Below are positions 1-6,438 of a DNA stretch of 8,384 nucleotides, one piece after another. Under the pieces are notes generated by a model. The model did not search any database, was not told the origin of the DNA, and was given only the letters and a program-made list of their open reading frames with translations. The stretch is from an uncultured Corynebacterium sp. GTDB lineage: Bacteria > Actinomycetota > Actinomycetes > Mycobacteriales > Mycobacteriaceae. Positions within the stretch are counted from its first letter, which is position 1. Each line of letters opens with the position of its first letter. The stretch covers positions 1 to 8,384 of the forward strand of contig CAMIFC010000055.1 in NCBI GenBank assembly GCA_946220775.1, in the 5' to 3' direction. A program made the position numbers and the translations under genes.

Positions 1-2
1 AG

Positions 3-434
3 GACGCTGAGGCCGACGACACGCCTGATGACGACGAGGCTCAGCCCGAGGAAGCTGAACCAGAAGCCGACGCCGAGCCAGAGGCTGACGACGAGGCCAA
101 GCCGACTGACGAGGCGAAGAGCGCTGACGATGCACAGGACGTTGAGGCTGACGCCGAGCCAGAAGCAGAGGCTGATGCCGAGCCAACCAGCGACGCGAAG
201 GATGTCAAGCAGCCAGCTCCACTGGCCTTGAAGTACGAGCGCGGGTCGGCGCTGTCCGCTGCCGAGGAAGTGATCCGCGTAGCTCGCGATCGGGGACTCA
301 CCGACGCCCAGATTCCGACGGATATTCGCTATCCGATGGTGGGGCTCGAACTCGACGAGCCAGGGCAGGCCGAGGATCGCCTGTTGAAGGCCGTGCAGAA
401 GTTCCGGGCGAAGCTCAACCGGGCTTCTCGCTAG
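3..434 (+). CDS. Acidic-tract protein of unknown function, C-terminal part
   Basis: The frame is open from the left edge to a TAG at 432-434, giving 143 residues; the start lies outside the window. About the first 75 residues are low-complexity and strongly acidic, made of Ala, Glu, Asp and Pro with recurring units such as EADAEPEA. At DNA level the 14-mer gacgccgagccaga occurs at 69-82 and 150-163. The last ~65 residues look folded, with a predicted helix around SAAEEVIRVARDRGLTD, a short DIRYPMVGLELDEP stretch and a basic C-terminal helix ending FRAKLNRASR. I recognise no family. An acidic linker followed by a small helical domain suggests a tethered interaction module, but that is inference. 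The stop is 7 nt before the mntR-like start, so cotranscription is likely. Codon use in the C-terminal part fits a real gene; the opposite-strand frames here are shadows. Confidence 0.75.
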   Translation, partial: DAEADDTPDDDEAQPEEAEPEADAEPEADDEAKPTDEAKSADDAQDVEADAEPEAEADAEPTSDAKDVKQPAPLALKYERGSALSAAEEVIRVARDRGLTDAQIPTDIRYPMVGLELDEPGQAEDRLLKAVQKFRAKLNRASR

Positions 435-441
435 GGGTCGC

Positions 442-1137
442 GTGCATATTCTCGATCTGCCGAATCGCTCGCAGGACTATCTGAAGGCTCTTTTCGACCT
501 GCAGGAATGGGATGGCGAGGGAGCCCCTCTCACGAAACTCGCAGAGCAAGTGGGCCAGCAGCACTCCACGGCGTCCCAGGCGGTGAAGCGACTGGCGGCG
601 AAGGGCTTGGTCGATCACGTTCCGTATAAGCCCATTCGGTTGACGGATAAGGGCCTTGAGCTGGCTATTCAAATGGTGCGTCGACACCGCCTGGTGGAGA
701 CCTACCTGTGCCGAGAGCTCGGCTATTCCATGGATGAAGTGCACGAGGAAGCCGAGATTCTCGAGCATGCCGTGAGCGACCGCTTTTTGCAGCGCATCGA
801 GGAGCACATGGGGTTTCCACAGCGCGACCCGCATGGCGACCCGATTCCCAACGCTGATGGCGAGTTCCCACAGGTCGAGACTTTCTCCCTTGGCGAAGCG
901 GCAGAGGGCAGCGTCGTAGTGGTGGACCGTATTTCCGATTCGGATGTGGCGTTGCTCCGCCATTTGGAGGCCAACAGCGTGGTCCCGGGGGCGCGGCTGC
1001 GGGTGGGGCACCGTCCGTACCCTGATTTGGCGACGTTCACGGTGGTTGGGGGTTCGGAGGTTACGTTGCCTGCGTTGTCCTTGTCCGCCATTCGTTGTTC
1101 GACGCCAGCCGGTGACACTCAACACAACCCCCACTGA
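442..1137 (+). CDS. mntR: DtxR-family metal-dependent repressor, manganese type (MntR-like)
   Basis: This 231-residue protein has the DtxR/MntR layout. A winged helix-turn-helix spans residues ~10-70, with recognition helix STASQAVKRLAAKG. A metal-binding dimerisation domain spans ~71-125 (HRLVETYL, then VHEEAEILEHAVSD). A C-terminal FeoA/SH3-like domain runs from ~140. Aligned by motif, D12 sits where DtxR has Met10 and Bacillus MntR has Asp8. E105 replaces DtxR Cys102. H82, E86, H101, E102, E108 and H109 match the remaining ligands. The Asp/Glu substitutions are those of Mn-responsive MntR rather than Fe-responsive DtxR. It should therefore repress manganese uptake genes when Mn(II) is abundant; no such target is in the window. 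The start is GTG, 7 nt after the upstream stop, with only a weak AGGGG (433-437) before it. No later in-frame start keeps the HTH intact. Confidence 0.85.
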   Translation: MHILDLPNRSQDYLKALFDLQEWDGEGAPLTKLAEQVGQQHSTASQAVKRLAAKGLVDHVPYKPIRLTDKGLELAIQMVRRHRLVETYLCRELGYSMDEVHEEAEILEHAVSDRFLQRIEEHMGFPQRDPHGDPIPNADGEFPQVETFSLGEAAEGSVVVVDRISDSDVALLRHLEANSVVPGARLRVGHRPYPDLATFTVVGGSEVTLPALSLSAIRCSTPAGDTQHNPH

Positions 1138-1149
1138 CGTGGTGTGCTG

Positions 1150-1154
1150 AAAGG
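1150..1154 (+). promoter_or_regulatory. Ribosome-binding site deciding the transglycosylase start
   Basis: AAAGG lies 2 nt before the TTG at 1157 but 8 nt before the TTG at 1163. Only the latter is a normal spacing, so 1163 is preferred. An in-frame TGA at 1148-1150 rules out any start further upstream. Confidence 0.5.
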
Positions 1155-1162
1155 TTTTGGGT

Positions 1163-2098
1163 TTGAATCGAATTGGTCCTAACGGACGTGGCTCGAGGCC
1201 ACGTCGTACGACACAGCGGTTGCCCCAGCCGAAGCAGACTGCTTCGGCGTGGGGGCGCAGCAGTGCTGAGGAGGCAGGGCGGAGTGGCCCCGCCCGCAAG
1301 AGCCCGAGGGCTGTTGTGTTGGGAAGTGTTCTTGGCTGCGGGGGAGTGATGATCTCCTTGTTGGTGATTATTGGGCTCGTGGGGTTTTTGATCGCTGGGT
1401 TTAATAATTCGGAGCCGACGCGGTCGTCTCGGCTGCCGATCCCGGACAACGTGCCACCTGCTGCAGCCACGCCGGCGCCCAATATTGATATTCACCAGCC
1501 GGGTCGGACGGCGGAATCGCTGGCGCGCTGGGCGCGTGGGCAGGCCAAGCACACCGGTATTCCGTATCAGGCGGTGATTGCGTATGGAAACGCGGAGGTG
1601 ATCGTCCGGGAGACGCGTCCGGCGTGCGGGTTGACGTGGAACACGTTGGCTGGTGTGGGGTTCGTGGAAACCCGCCACGGCACGTATGACGGTAAGCGCC
1701 ATGGGGGCTCCCGGTTGGATCACAATGGCAATGCGGTGCCACCGATCTTCGGGCCGCGCTTGGATGGCAAGGGATTCGCCAAGGTGGAGGACACCGATGG
1801 CGGCCGACTGGATGGCGATAAGGAATTTGATCGTGCCATGGGGCCAATGCAGTTCATTCCGGAATCGTGGGGCCGGTATGGCGTCGATGCGAGTGGCGAT
1901 GGGAAGGTCAACCCGCAGAATATCGACGACGCCGCTGCCGCCGCCGCGCGCCTGCTCTGTGACGGTGACCGCAACCTGCGGGTGCCGGAGGACTGGGTGC
2001 AGGCGATCCGCGCATACAACCAGTCTGACAAGTACGTCCGCGATGTGAGCGACGCCGCCGCGAGCTACGCCATGGGCCAGTCCGCGGTTCTCAGGTAG
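1163..2098 (+). CDS. Membrane-anchored lytic murein transglycosylase, LpqU-like
   Basis: From the TTG at 1163 the protein has 311 residues (313 from the TTG at 1157). It should cleave the glycan strands of peptidoglycan outside the membrane, in wall turnover. The basic N-terminus (~48 residues) is followed by one strong transmembrane segment around residues 50-79 (VVLGSVLGCGGVMISLLVII and on), acting as a signal anchor. A Pro/Ala linker then leads to an MltB/SLT_2-type catalytic domain. Visible motifs are GVGFVETRHG, whose E169 is the expected catalytic acid; AMGPMQFIPESWGRYGVD; and AIRAYNQS near the end. Two cysteines in the exported part (~155 and ~266) could form a disulfide. There is no lipobox at the N-terminus, unlike true Lpq lipoproteins, so the resemblance to LpqU lies in the domain and in the position upstream of eno. 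The gene begins 25 nt after mntR and ends in TAG. Confidence 0.85.
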   Translation: MNRIGPNGRGSRPRRTTQRLPQPKQTASAWGRSSAEEAGRSGPARKSPRAVVLGSVLGCGGVMISLLVIIGLVGFLIAGFNNSEPTRSSRLPIPDNVPPAAATPAPNIDIHQPGRTAESLARWARGQAKHTGIPYQAVIAYGNAEVIVRETRPACGLTWNTLAGVGFVETRHGTYDGKRHGGSRLDHNGNAVPPIFGPRLDGKGFAKVEDTDGGRLDGDKEFDRAMGPMQFIPESWGRYGVDASGDGKVNPQNIDDAAAAAARLLCDGDRNLRVPEDWVQAIRAYNQSDKYVRDVSDAAASYAMGQSAVLR

Positions 2099-2101
2099 CG
2101 T

Positions 2102-2201
2102 GCACCGCGTGCCGGCTTCGGCCGCGCGGGCGCCACGGCACGGCCATACGTCGGCGTGCAGCGGCGCTGTGTGGGCGCCACGGCGTCGCGCCGCGTGCCG
2201 G
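2102..2201. repeat. Nested direct repeats in the spacer before eno
   Basis: The 11-mer ccgcgtgccgg occurs at 2105-2115 and again at 2191-2201; extended to 14 bases it matches at 13 positions. Between the copies, the 12-mer gggcgccacggc occurs at 2128-2139 and 2173-2184, giving the order A-B-B-A, all in direct orientation. The segment is very GC-rich. It can also fold, since GTGCCG (2109-2114) pairs with CGGCAC (2136-2141), but no T-run follows, so it is not a clear intrinsic terminator. Its role is unknown. Confidence 0.5.
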
Positions 2202-2283
2202 TAAGGTGGTGCCATTCGGCGTGACTGGTGGCAACCATGACAGAATGGGGGACGGCTAGAACCAACCCACGTACTGATTGCCT

Positions 2284-2289
2284 AGGAGG
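2284..2289 (+). promoter_or_regulatory. Strong ribosome-binding site fixing the eno start
   Basis: AGGAGG lies 9 nt before the ATG at 2299. It excludes the in-frame TTG at 2278, which would add seven residues upstream of, and including, this site. Confidence 0.9.
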
Positions 2290-2298
2290 CAGACACTC

Positions 2299-3576
2299 AT
2301 GGCCGGAATCATTCACGTCAACGCGCTGGAGATCTTGGACTCCCGCGGCAACCCCACGCTGGAGGTCGAGGTCTTCCTCGATGATGGTTCCCATGGGCGC
2401 GCCGCGGTTCCGTCCGGTGCCTCGACTGGTGTTCACGAAGCACACGAGCTGCGCGACGGTGGCGACCGCTACCTGGGCAAGGGCGTGAGCAAGGCCGTCG
2501 ACATCGTCAACGACAAGATCGATGACGCCCTCGCCGGTGTGGAGGCAGACGATCAGCGCCTGATCGACCAGATCCTCATCGAGCTCGACGGCAGCGATAA
2601 CAAGTCCGAGCTCGGCGCGAACGCGATGCTGGGCGTATCCATGGCGGTTGCCCACGCCGCCGCGGAATCCGCTGGTCTGGAATTGTTCCGCTACGTTGGT
2701 GGCCCGAACGGCCACGTGCTGCCAGTCCCAATGATGAACATCCTCAATGGTGGTGCCCACGCGGACTCCGGTGTTGACGTGCAGGAATTCATGATCGCCC
2801 CGATCGGCGCGAAGTCCTTCAAGGAAGCACTGCAGGTTGGCGCCGAGGTCTACCACGCGCTGAAGAAGGTTCTGCAGGACAAGAACCTGTCCACCGGCCT
2901 GGGCGATGAGGGCGGATTCGCTCCATCCGTGGACTCCACAGAGGCCGCTCTCGACCTGATCGTCGAAGCAATCAAGTCCGCTGGTTACACCTTGGGCGAT
3001 GACGTCGCCCTGGCACTGGATGTTGCTGCCTCCGAGTTCTATGAAAACGGTAAGTACAACTTCGAGGGCGGCCAGCGCACCGCGGAGGAAATGGCCGAGG
3101 TCTACAAGAACCTCGTCGATAACTACGCGCTCGTCTCCATCGAAGACCCACTGCACGAGGATGACTGGAAGGGCTGGAAGGCCCTGACCGACCTCATCGG
3201 CGACAAGGTTCAGCTGGTCGGTGACGACCTGTTCGTCACGAACCCGAAGCGCCTGGAGGAAGGCATCGAGCGTGGCGTCGCAAACTCCCTGCTGGTCAAG
3301 GTCAACCAGATCGGCACGCTGTCCGAGACCTTCGACGCCGTCGAACTGGCCCACCGCAATGGGTACACCACCATGATGTCCCATCGCTCCGGCGAGACCG
3401 AGGACGTCACCATCGCCGACCTTGCCGTCGGCCTGAACTGCGGCCAGATCAAGACCGGCGCACCAGCCCGCTCCGAGCGCGTGGCTAAGTACAACCAGCT
3501 GCTCCGCATCGAAAGCTACCTGGAAGGTGCAGCCACCTACGCTGGCCGCAGCGCGTTCCCACGCTTCACCAAGTAG
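2299..3576 (+). CDS. eno: Enolase (phosphopyruvate hydratase)
   Basis: The enzyme interconverts 2-phosphoglycerate and phosphoenolpyruvate in glycolysis and gluconeogenesis, in the cytoplasm, using Mg2+. At 425 residues it is the usual bacterial length. The family signature is clear: ILDSRGNPTLEVEV at ~12-25, the mobile loop PSGAST at 38-43, Mg ligands D241 (ALDVA), E282 (SIEDPL) and D309 (VGDDLF), catalytic lysine K334 in LVKVNQIGT, then MMSHRSGETED and QIKTGAPARSERVAKYNQ. Nothing key is missing. Codons are strongly biased (AAG, GAC, CTG, GTC), as expected of a highly expressed gene. The 200-nt spacer upstream should hold the promoter; CAGAAT at 2241-2246 is a weak -10 candidate and I see no convincing -35. 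Its position between a transglycosylase and an ftsB-like gene is the usual one in Mycobacteriales. Confidence 0.98.
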   Translation: MAGIIHVNALEILDSRGNPTLEVEVFLDDGSHGRAAVPSGASTGVHEAHELRDGGDRYLGKGVSKAVDIVNDKIDDALAGVEADDQRLIDQILIELDGSDNKSELGANAMLGVSMAVAHAAAESAGLELFRYVGGPNGHVLPVPMMNILNGGAHADSGVDVQEFMIAPIGAKSFKEALQVGAEVYHALKKVLQDKNLSTGLGDEGGFAPSVDSTEAALDLIVEAIKSAGYTLGDDVALALDVAASEFYENGKYNFEGGQRTAEEMAEVYKNLVDNYALVSIEDPLHEDDWKGWKALTDLIGDKVQLVGDDLFVTNPKRLEEGIERGVANSLLVKVNQIGTLSETFDAVELAHRNGYTTMMSHRSGETEDVTIADLAVGLNCGQIKTGAPARSERVAKYNQLLRIESYLEGAATYAGRSAFPRFTK

Positions 3577-3601
3577 CGTAAAACCGCCATCGTCAACGGG
3601 T

Positions 3602-3607
3602 TATACT
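3602..3607 (+). promoter_or_regulatory. -10 box (TATACT) of a probable leaderless promoter for the ftsB-like gene
   Basis: TATACT ends 7 nt before the ATG at 3615. Transcription should therefore begin at or next to the A of the start codon, and no Shine-Dalgarno sequence is present in the gap. This is the usual pattern of actinobacterial leaderless genes. I see no good -35 element. Confidence 0.65.
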
Positions 3608-3614
3608 GTTGAAC

Positions 3615-4223
3615 ATGACCCAGCCAGACCAAGCCCCCACTGGGGGACTGCCGCCAGCGCGCTCGATGCAGCGCAGCATCGAGCGTCGCGAACGGGCTCA
3701 GGAAGCCCCGCGGCGCCTCGCGCGCAGTTTCGTCGCCCTCCCGGCGAAGGTCAACCCAAAGATCATCATCGCCGTGGTGGCTGCGGTCGTTGTTTTGGCA
3801 TTCTCGCTGGCCACTCCGCTGCGCAACTATTATCAGCAGCGCACCGAGCTGGCTAACCTGCGAAACACCATCGCTGCCCAAGAGCAGCGCAAATCGGATC
3901 TCGAGGACGAACTCAACCGATACAACAACGAGGAATACCTCAAGGAACAAGCCCGTGTTCGCCTTGGCGTCATCGAACCCGGCGAATCCGCGTTCCGCAT
4001 CATGTCCCCAAAGATCACAACCGGGGATCCCAACTCCCCAGAACCGGGCACCAGCGAAAGCGAGACCGAAGCCGGCCTCGCAGAAAATCAAGACGAACCC
4101 TGGTTCCGCACCCTGTGGGATTCCATCGCGATCCCACCAGAGGACTCCCCAACCGGCGACGGCGACGGCCCCACCGAAGAACTACGCGTGCCCACGCTGC
4201 CAGAAGAAAACCCACAAGGATAA
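3615..4223 (+). CDS. FtsB/DivIC-like septum formation initiator
   Basis: This 202-residue single-pass membrane protein belongs to the DivIC/FtsB family, whose members join FtsL and FtsQ in the divisome and help activate septal wall synthesis. The cytoplasmic N-terminus (~47 residues) is basic. A transmembrane helix covers about 49-67 (IIIAVVAAVVVLAFSLATPL). A coiled coil follows at ~72-105 (LRNYYQQRTELANLRNTIAA, QRKSDLEDELNRYNNEE). Next comes the family's hallmark turn YLKEQARVRLGVIEPGESAF at ~109-127. A disordered acidic Pro/Ser/Glu tail of about 70 residues is an actinobacterial addition. The ATG at 3615 is preferred over the TTG at 3609 because of the TATACT box. It lies 38 nt after eno but probably has its own promoter. 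Confidence 0.9.
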   Translation: MTQPDQAPTGGLPPARSMQRSIERRERAQEAPRRLARSFVALPAKVNPKIIIAVVAAVVVLAFSLATPLRNYYQQRTELANLRNTIAAQEQRKSDLEDELNRYNNEEYLKEQARVRLGVIEPGESAFRIMSPKITTGDPNSPEPGTSESETEAGLAENQDEPWFRTLWDSIAIPPEDSPTGDGDGPTEELRVPTLPEENPQG

Positions 4224-4282
4224 TCGGAGTGTGTCCTGGTTAAGGACTTGCGCCGACTGGCGTCCTAAAAATCGAACATGCC

Positions 4283-4288
4283 AAGGAG
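4283..4288 (+). promoter_or_regulatory. Ribosome-binding site fixing the DUF501 start
   Basis: AAGGAG lies 10 nt before the ATG at 4299. The in-frame ATG at 4278 sits upstream of this site and has no such sequence of its own, so 4299 is chosen. In the 75-nt spacer, GTCCT (4233-4237) can pair with AGGAC (4243-4247), and GTCCT recurs at 4262-4266. Alternative pairing is possible, but the stems are short. Confidence 0.75.
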
Positions 4289-4298
4289 AACCCCAACC

Positions 4299-4895
4299 AT
4301 GACGGTCAGCCCAGACGACCTCGCAATCATGGCCGCACAACTCGGCCGCGAACCACGCGGCGCCGTGGCCGTAAGCTACCGGACGCCAGACGGGCAACCA
4401 GCCGTCGTGAAAACCCAGCCGCGACTACCGGACGGAACGCCATTCCCCACGCTGTATTACCTCACCGACCCGCGACTGACGGCGGAAGCGAGTCGGCTGG
4501 AGGTGGCAGGCGTCATGAAAACGATGCAAGAACGCCTCGGAACGGACGAAGCGCTCGCCGCGGACTACCGCGCAGCGCACGAACACTACCTCGCCGAACG
4601 CAACGCGATGGAAGACCTCGGCACGGAATTCTCCGGGGGCGGCATGCCTGACCGCGTGAAATGCCTTCACGTGCTGATGGCATACGCACTTGCCGAAGGC
4701 CCAGGCCACTTCCGACTGGGCACGGAGACAGTCGCGCTGGCTGTCGCACACGATCCGAAACTATCCGGAACCGCGATTCCCGCCGACTGGCCCACCGCCG
4801 AATCCTTGGGCATCTCGCTGGAAACCGCGACCACCGAAGAAGGCGCAGAAAACACCGGAATGTACCTACCCGGTCGCGCACAAGAAAGGGAGTAA
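4299..4895 (+). CDS. DUF501 family protein
   Basis: This 198-residue soluble protein has no signal peptide and no membrane segment. It carries the features of DUF501: an N-terminal stretch with PFPTLYYLTDPRL (~48-60) and an ensuing E-ASRLE, then GGMPDRVKCLHVLMAYALAE (~114-133) and GPGHFRLGTE (~135-143). The histidines and the single cysteine (C122) in the second block are candidate metal or active-site residues, which is inference only. No biochemical function is established for the family to my knowledge. It is regularly found between ftsB-like and ppx genes in actinobacteria. Here only 2 nt separate its TAA from the ppx GTG, so the two are almost certainly translated from one message. Confidence 0.85.
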   Translation: MTVSPDDLAIMAAQLGREPRGAVAVSYRTPDGQPAVVKTQPRLPDGTPFPTLYYLTDPRLTAEASRLEVAGVMKTMQERLGTDEALAADYRAAHEHYLAERNAMEDLGTEFSGGGMPDRVKCLHVLMAYALAEGPGHFRLGTETVALAVAHDPKLSGTAIPADWPTAESLGISLETATTEEGAENTGMYLPGRAQERE

Positions 4896-4897
4896 CT

Positions 4898-5875
4898 GTG
4901 ACCAACAACCGCGACCGCGTATTCGCATCGATTGACTGCGGAACGAACTCGATCCGCCTGCTCGTCGCGAAGCTGACTAAAACCGGCGAGCTTGTCGAGA
5001 TCGAGCGCGATAACATCATCGTGCGCCTCGGCGAAGGCGTCGATGCCACCGGGAAGTTTGCGGACGCCGCCCTAGCCCGAGTCGACGACGCACTAGGCGA
5101 ATATGCCAACCGCATGGTGGCCCACGGCGTGGAAGACGTGAAGATGGGCGCCACGAGCGCGACTCGCGATGCCGCGAATCGTGAAGAGTTCTTCGCCATC
5201 ACCGAGAAGCACTTGGGGCGGATTCGTGATGGGCGTGTGGCGGAGGTGATCTCTGGACAGCAAGAAGCCGCATTGAGCTTCAACGGTGCCGTACAGGACT
5301 TGGCTGTCGATCGGTCACTGCCGATTGGTGTGGTTGATCTTGGTGGCGGCTCCACAGAGTTTATTGTGCGCCGGACCGATGAGCAGGGGGAGAGCCAGCT
5401 GGTCGGGGAATCCACCGACATGGGGTGCGTTCGAATCACCGAACGGCTGCTGCGCGACGATCCGGCGACTGCTGCGGAAATTGCTTCCGCTGAGGAGTTC
5501 GTTGATGAGCAGCTGGATCGGGTATTCGACCTGATCGACTTCCAGGGGCTGCGCGGGCTGGTCGGAGTGGCCGGAACCATGACAACCGTTGCGGCGATCA
5601 CTCTGGGACTCGAGGACTACGAGCCGTCGAAGATTCACCAAACGACACTGCCACTAGAGGATTTCCGGCAGACCGCCGTGACGTTGCGCGATGCGACCGT
5701 CGCGGAGCGCCGGGCGTTTGGTCCGATGCATCCGAAGCGTGCGGACGTCATTGGTGGTGGGGCAATCATCATCGACCGGTTCGCGCGGCGTTTACTGGAT
5801 CTGGGCATCACCGAGATCACCATCAGTGAGAAGGACATCCTCGACGGTTTGCTGCAAGATCTGATCGAATCGTAG
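4898..5875 (+). CDS. ppx2: Ppx/GppA family exopolyphosphatase
   Basis: This 325-residue enzyme of the ASKHA fold should remove terminal phosphates from polyphosphate or hydrolyse pppGpp; which one cannot be read from sequence. Motifs in order are the phosphate loop SIDCGTNSIRLLV (11-23), GATSATRDAANREEF (84-98), EVISGQQEA (116-124), the second phosphate loop VVDLGGGSTEFI (145-156), GVAGTMTTVAA (223-233) and HPKRADVIGGGAII (278-291). E123 is the likely catalytic base, though many relatives have two acidic residues here where this protein has QE. It ends after the two core domains, as is typical of short actinobacterial Ppx, and lacks the C-terminal HD domain of E. coli Ppx. The GTG start has AAGGGAG at 4886-4892, overlapping the end of the DUF501 gene. 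The symbol follows the corynebacterial homologue in this gene order. Confidence 0.9.
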   Translation: MTNNRDRVFASIDCGTNSIRLLVAKLTKTGELVEIERDNIIVRLGEGVDATGKFADAALARVDDALGEYANRMVAHGVEDVKMGATSATRDAANREEFFAITEKHLGRIRDGRVAEVISGQQEAALSFNGAVQDLAVDRSLPIGVVDLGGGSTEFIVRRTDEQGESQLVGESTDMGCVRITERLLRDDPATAAEIASAEEFVDEQLDRVFDLIDFQGLRGLVGVAGTMTTVAAITLGLEDYEPSKIHQTTLPLEDFRQTAVTLRDATVAERRAFGPMHPKRADVIGGGAIIIDRFARRLLDLGITEITISEKDILDGLLQDLIES

Positions 5876-5956
5876 ACGCCACGCTGAGCTTGAGTGGGGG
5901 TAATGGGGTGATTCGTGGCGGCAGTGTTTAAGATGTGTGATAGAAACGCTCGGTGC

Positions 5957-5981
5957 TCGGCGCGCGTTTGACGCGCGCCGA
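5957..5981. repeat. Strong GC hairpin between ppx and tRNA-Leu
   Basis: TCGGCGCGCG (5957-5966) and CGCGCGCCGA (5972-5981) are perfect 10-bp arms around TTTGA. No T-run follows on either strand, so it is not a canonical intrinsic terminator, though it could end or pause transcription from ppx. A weaker pair, CGCCACG (5877-5883) and CGTGGCG (5914-5920), starts just after the ppx stop codon. Confidence 0.6.
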
Positions 5982-6064
5982 CCACAGCGGCATCGTGACA
6001 CTGGCTGCCGACCATCAGTGGCCGGCAAAACGGTGCCGAGCGGTCGCGTGCCGTCGCACCGATG

Positions 6065-6085
6065 CTCGGTGATACGATCACCGAG
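6065..6085 (+). promoter_or_regulatory. Palindrome overlapping the probable -10 box of tRNA-Leu
   Basis: CTCGGTGAT (6065-6073) and ATCACCGAG (6077-6085) are perfect 9-bp arms around ACG. TACGAT (6073-6078), a good actinobacterial -10, lies inside it, 11 nt before the first base of the mature tRNA. No clear -35 is seen. A regulator binding this dyad would block the promoter; alternatively the overlap is chance. Confidence 0.5.
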
Positions 6086-6089
6086 TTTC

Positions 6090-6163
6090 GCCCCTATAGC
6101 CCAATTGGCAGAGGCAGCGGACTTAAAATCCGTAAAGTGTGGGTTCGAGTCCCACTGGGGGCA
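6090..6163 (+). tRNA. tRNA-Leu, anticodon UAA, short variable loop
   Basis: The 74-nt cloverleaf is complete. The acceptor GCCCCTA (6090-6096) pairs with TGGGGGC (6156-6162), with one wobble. The D stem GCC (6099-6101) pairs with GGC (6113-6115), and GG is in the loop. The anticodon stem GCGGA (6117-6121) pairs with TCCGT (6129-6133) around the loop CTTAAAA, anticodon TAA at 6124-6126. The T stem GTGGG (6139-6143) pairs with CCCAC (6151-6155) around TTCGAGT. The discriminator is A6163, as in leucine tRNAs, and CCA is not encoded. The variable loop is only AAAGT (6134-6138), whereas bacterial leucine tRNAs normally carry a long extra arm. It therefore reads UUA by anticodon but has a class I shape. 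It sits just after ppx, a placement I believe is conserved in related genera. Confidence 0.93.
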
Positions 6164-6176
6164 CAATGCTTGATCT

Positions 6177-6196
6177 GTGGAAACTCCAGTTTCCGC
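6177..6196 (+). terminator. Possible terminator of tRNA-Leu
   Basis: GTGGAAAC (6177-6184) pairs with GTTTCCGC (6189-6196) around TCCA, with one wobble, 13 nt after the tRNA. It is followed by ATAATTT rather than a clean T-run, so termination would be weak. Confidence 0.4.
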
Positions 6197-6438
6197 ATAA
6201 TTTGGCGTCGATTGTCCGTAGAACCGGTACAAATCCGATGCAGCTCTGGGGGACATTAGAAACGCATGTAGCCAAAATGTGTCGTTAGAACGTCAGAAAC
6301 TGCCGAGTCTGCAAAGTCTCGAGTCACGGGACATAGCAAAACTACACAGCTGATCCGGTTGAGCGGATTGGACTGTTCGAAGCTGAAAAGACGGAATTAG
6401 CTCAATTTCTTGACGGTTTGGCGGTGTGGAACAGCAAA
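6197..6438. other. Spacer without a recognisable gene
   Basis: About 240 nt between the tRNA and the minus-strand terminator. I see no gene with a start and ribosome-binding site on either strand. From 6337 one plus frame reads like ordinary protein (GLFEAEKTELAQFLDG and on) up to the TAG inside the terminator hairpin. It has no usable start, so it may be a decayed gene end or chance. Confidence 0.4.

Noticed and set aside
3..231. Tandem-repeat or CRISPR-like array at the left edge
   Set aside because: The repeats are codon-level repeats of an acidic protein tract, irregular in spacing, with no constant repeat and unique spacers.
415..1482. Long minus-strand open frame across mntR and the transglycosylase start
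   Set aside because: It is Arg/Pro/His-rich, has no recognisable domain and lies opposite two genes with clear family motifs; it is a GC-driven shadow.
1061..2215. 384-residue minus-strand open frame opposite the transglycosylase
   Set aside because: Composition is that of an antisense frame in GC-rich DNA, with no ribosome-binding site or motif.
2065..3384. 439-residue minus-strand open frame opposite enolase
   Set aside because: Long frames opposite highly biased genes are common; the plus strand encodes unmistakable enolase.
4513..5601. Ser/Arg-rich minus-strand open frame opposite DUF501 and ppx
   Set aside because: Low-complexity antisense composition; both plus-strand genes have proper starts and motifs.
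6062..6259. Plus-strand open frames over the tRNA
   Set aside because: They run through a complete tRNA cloverleaf and have no other support.
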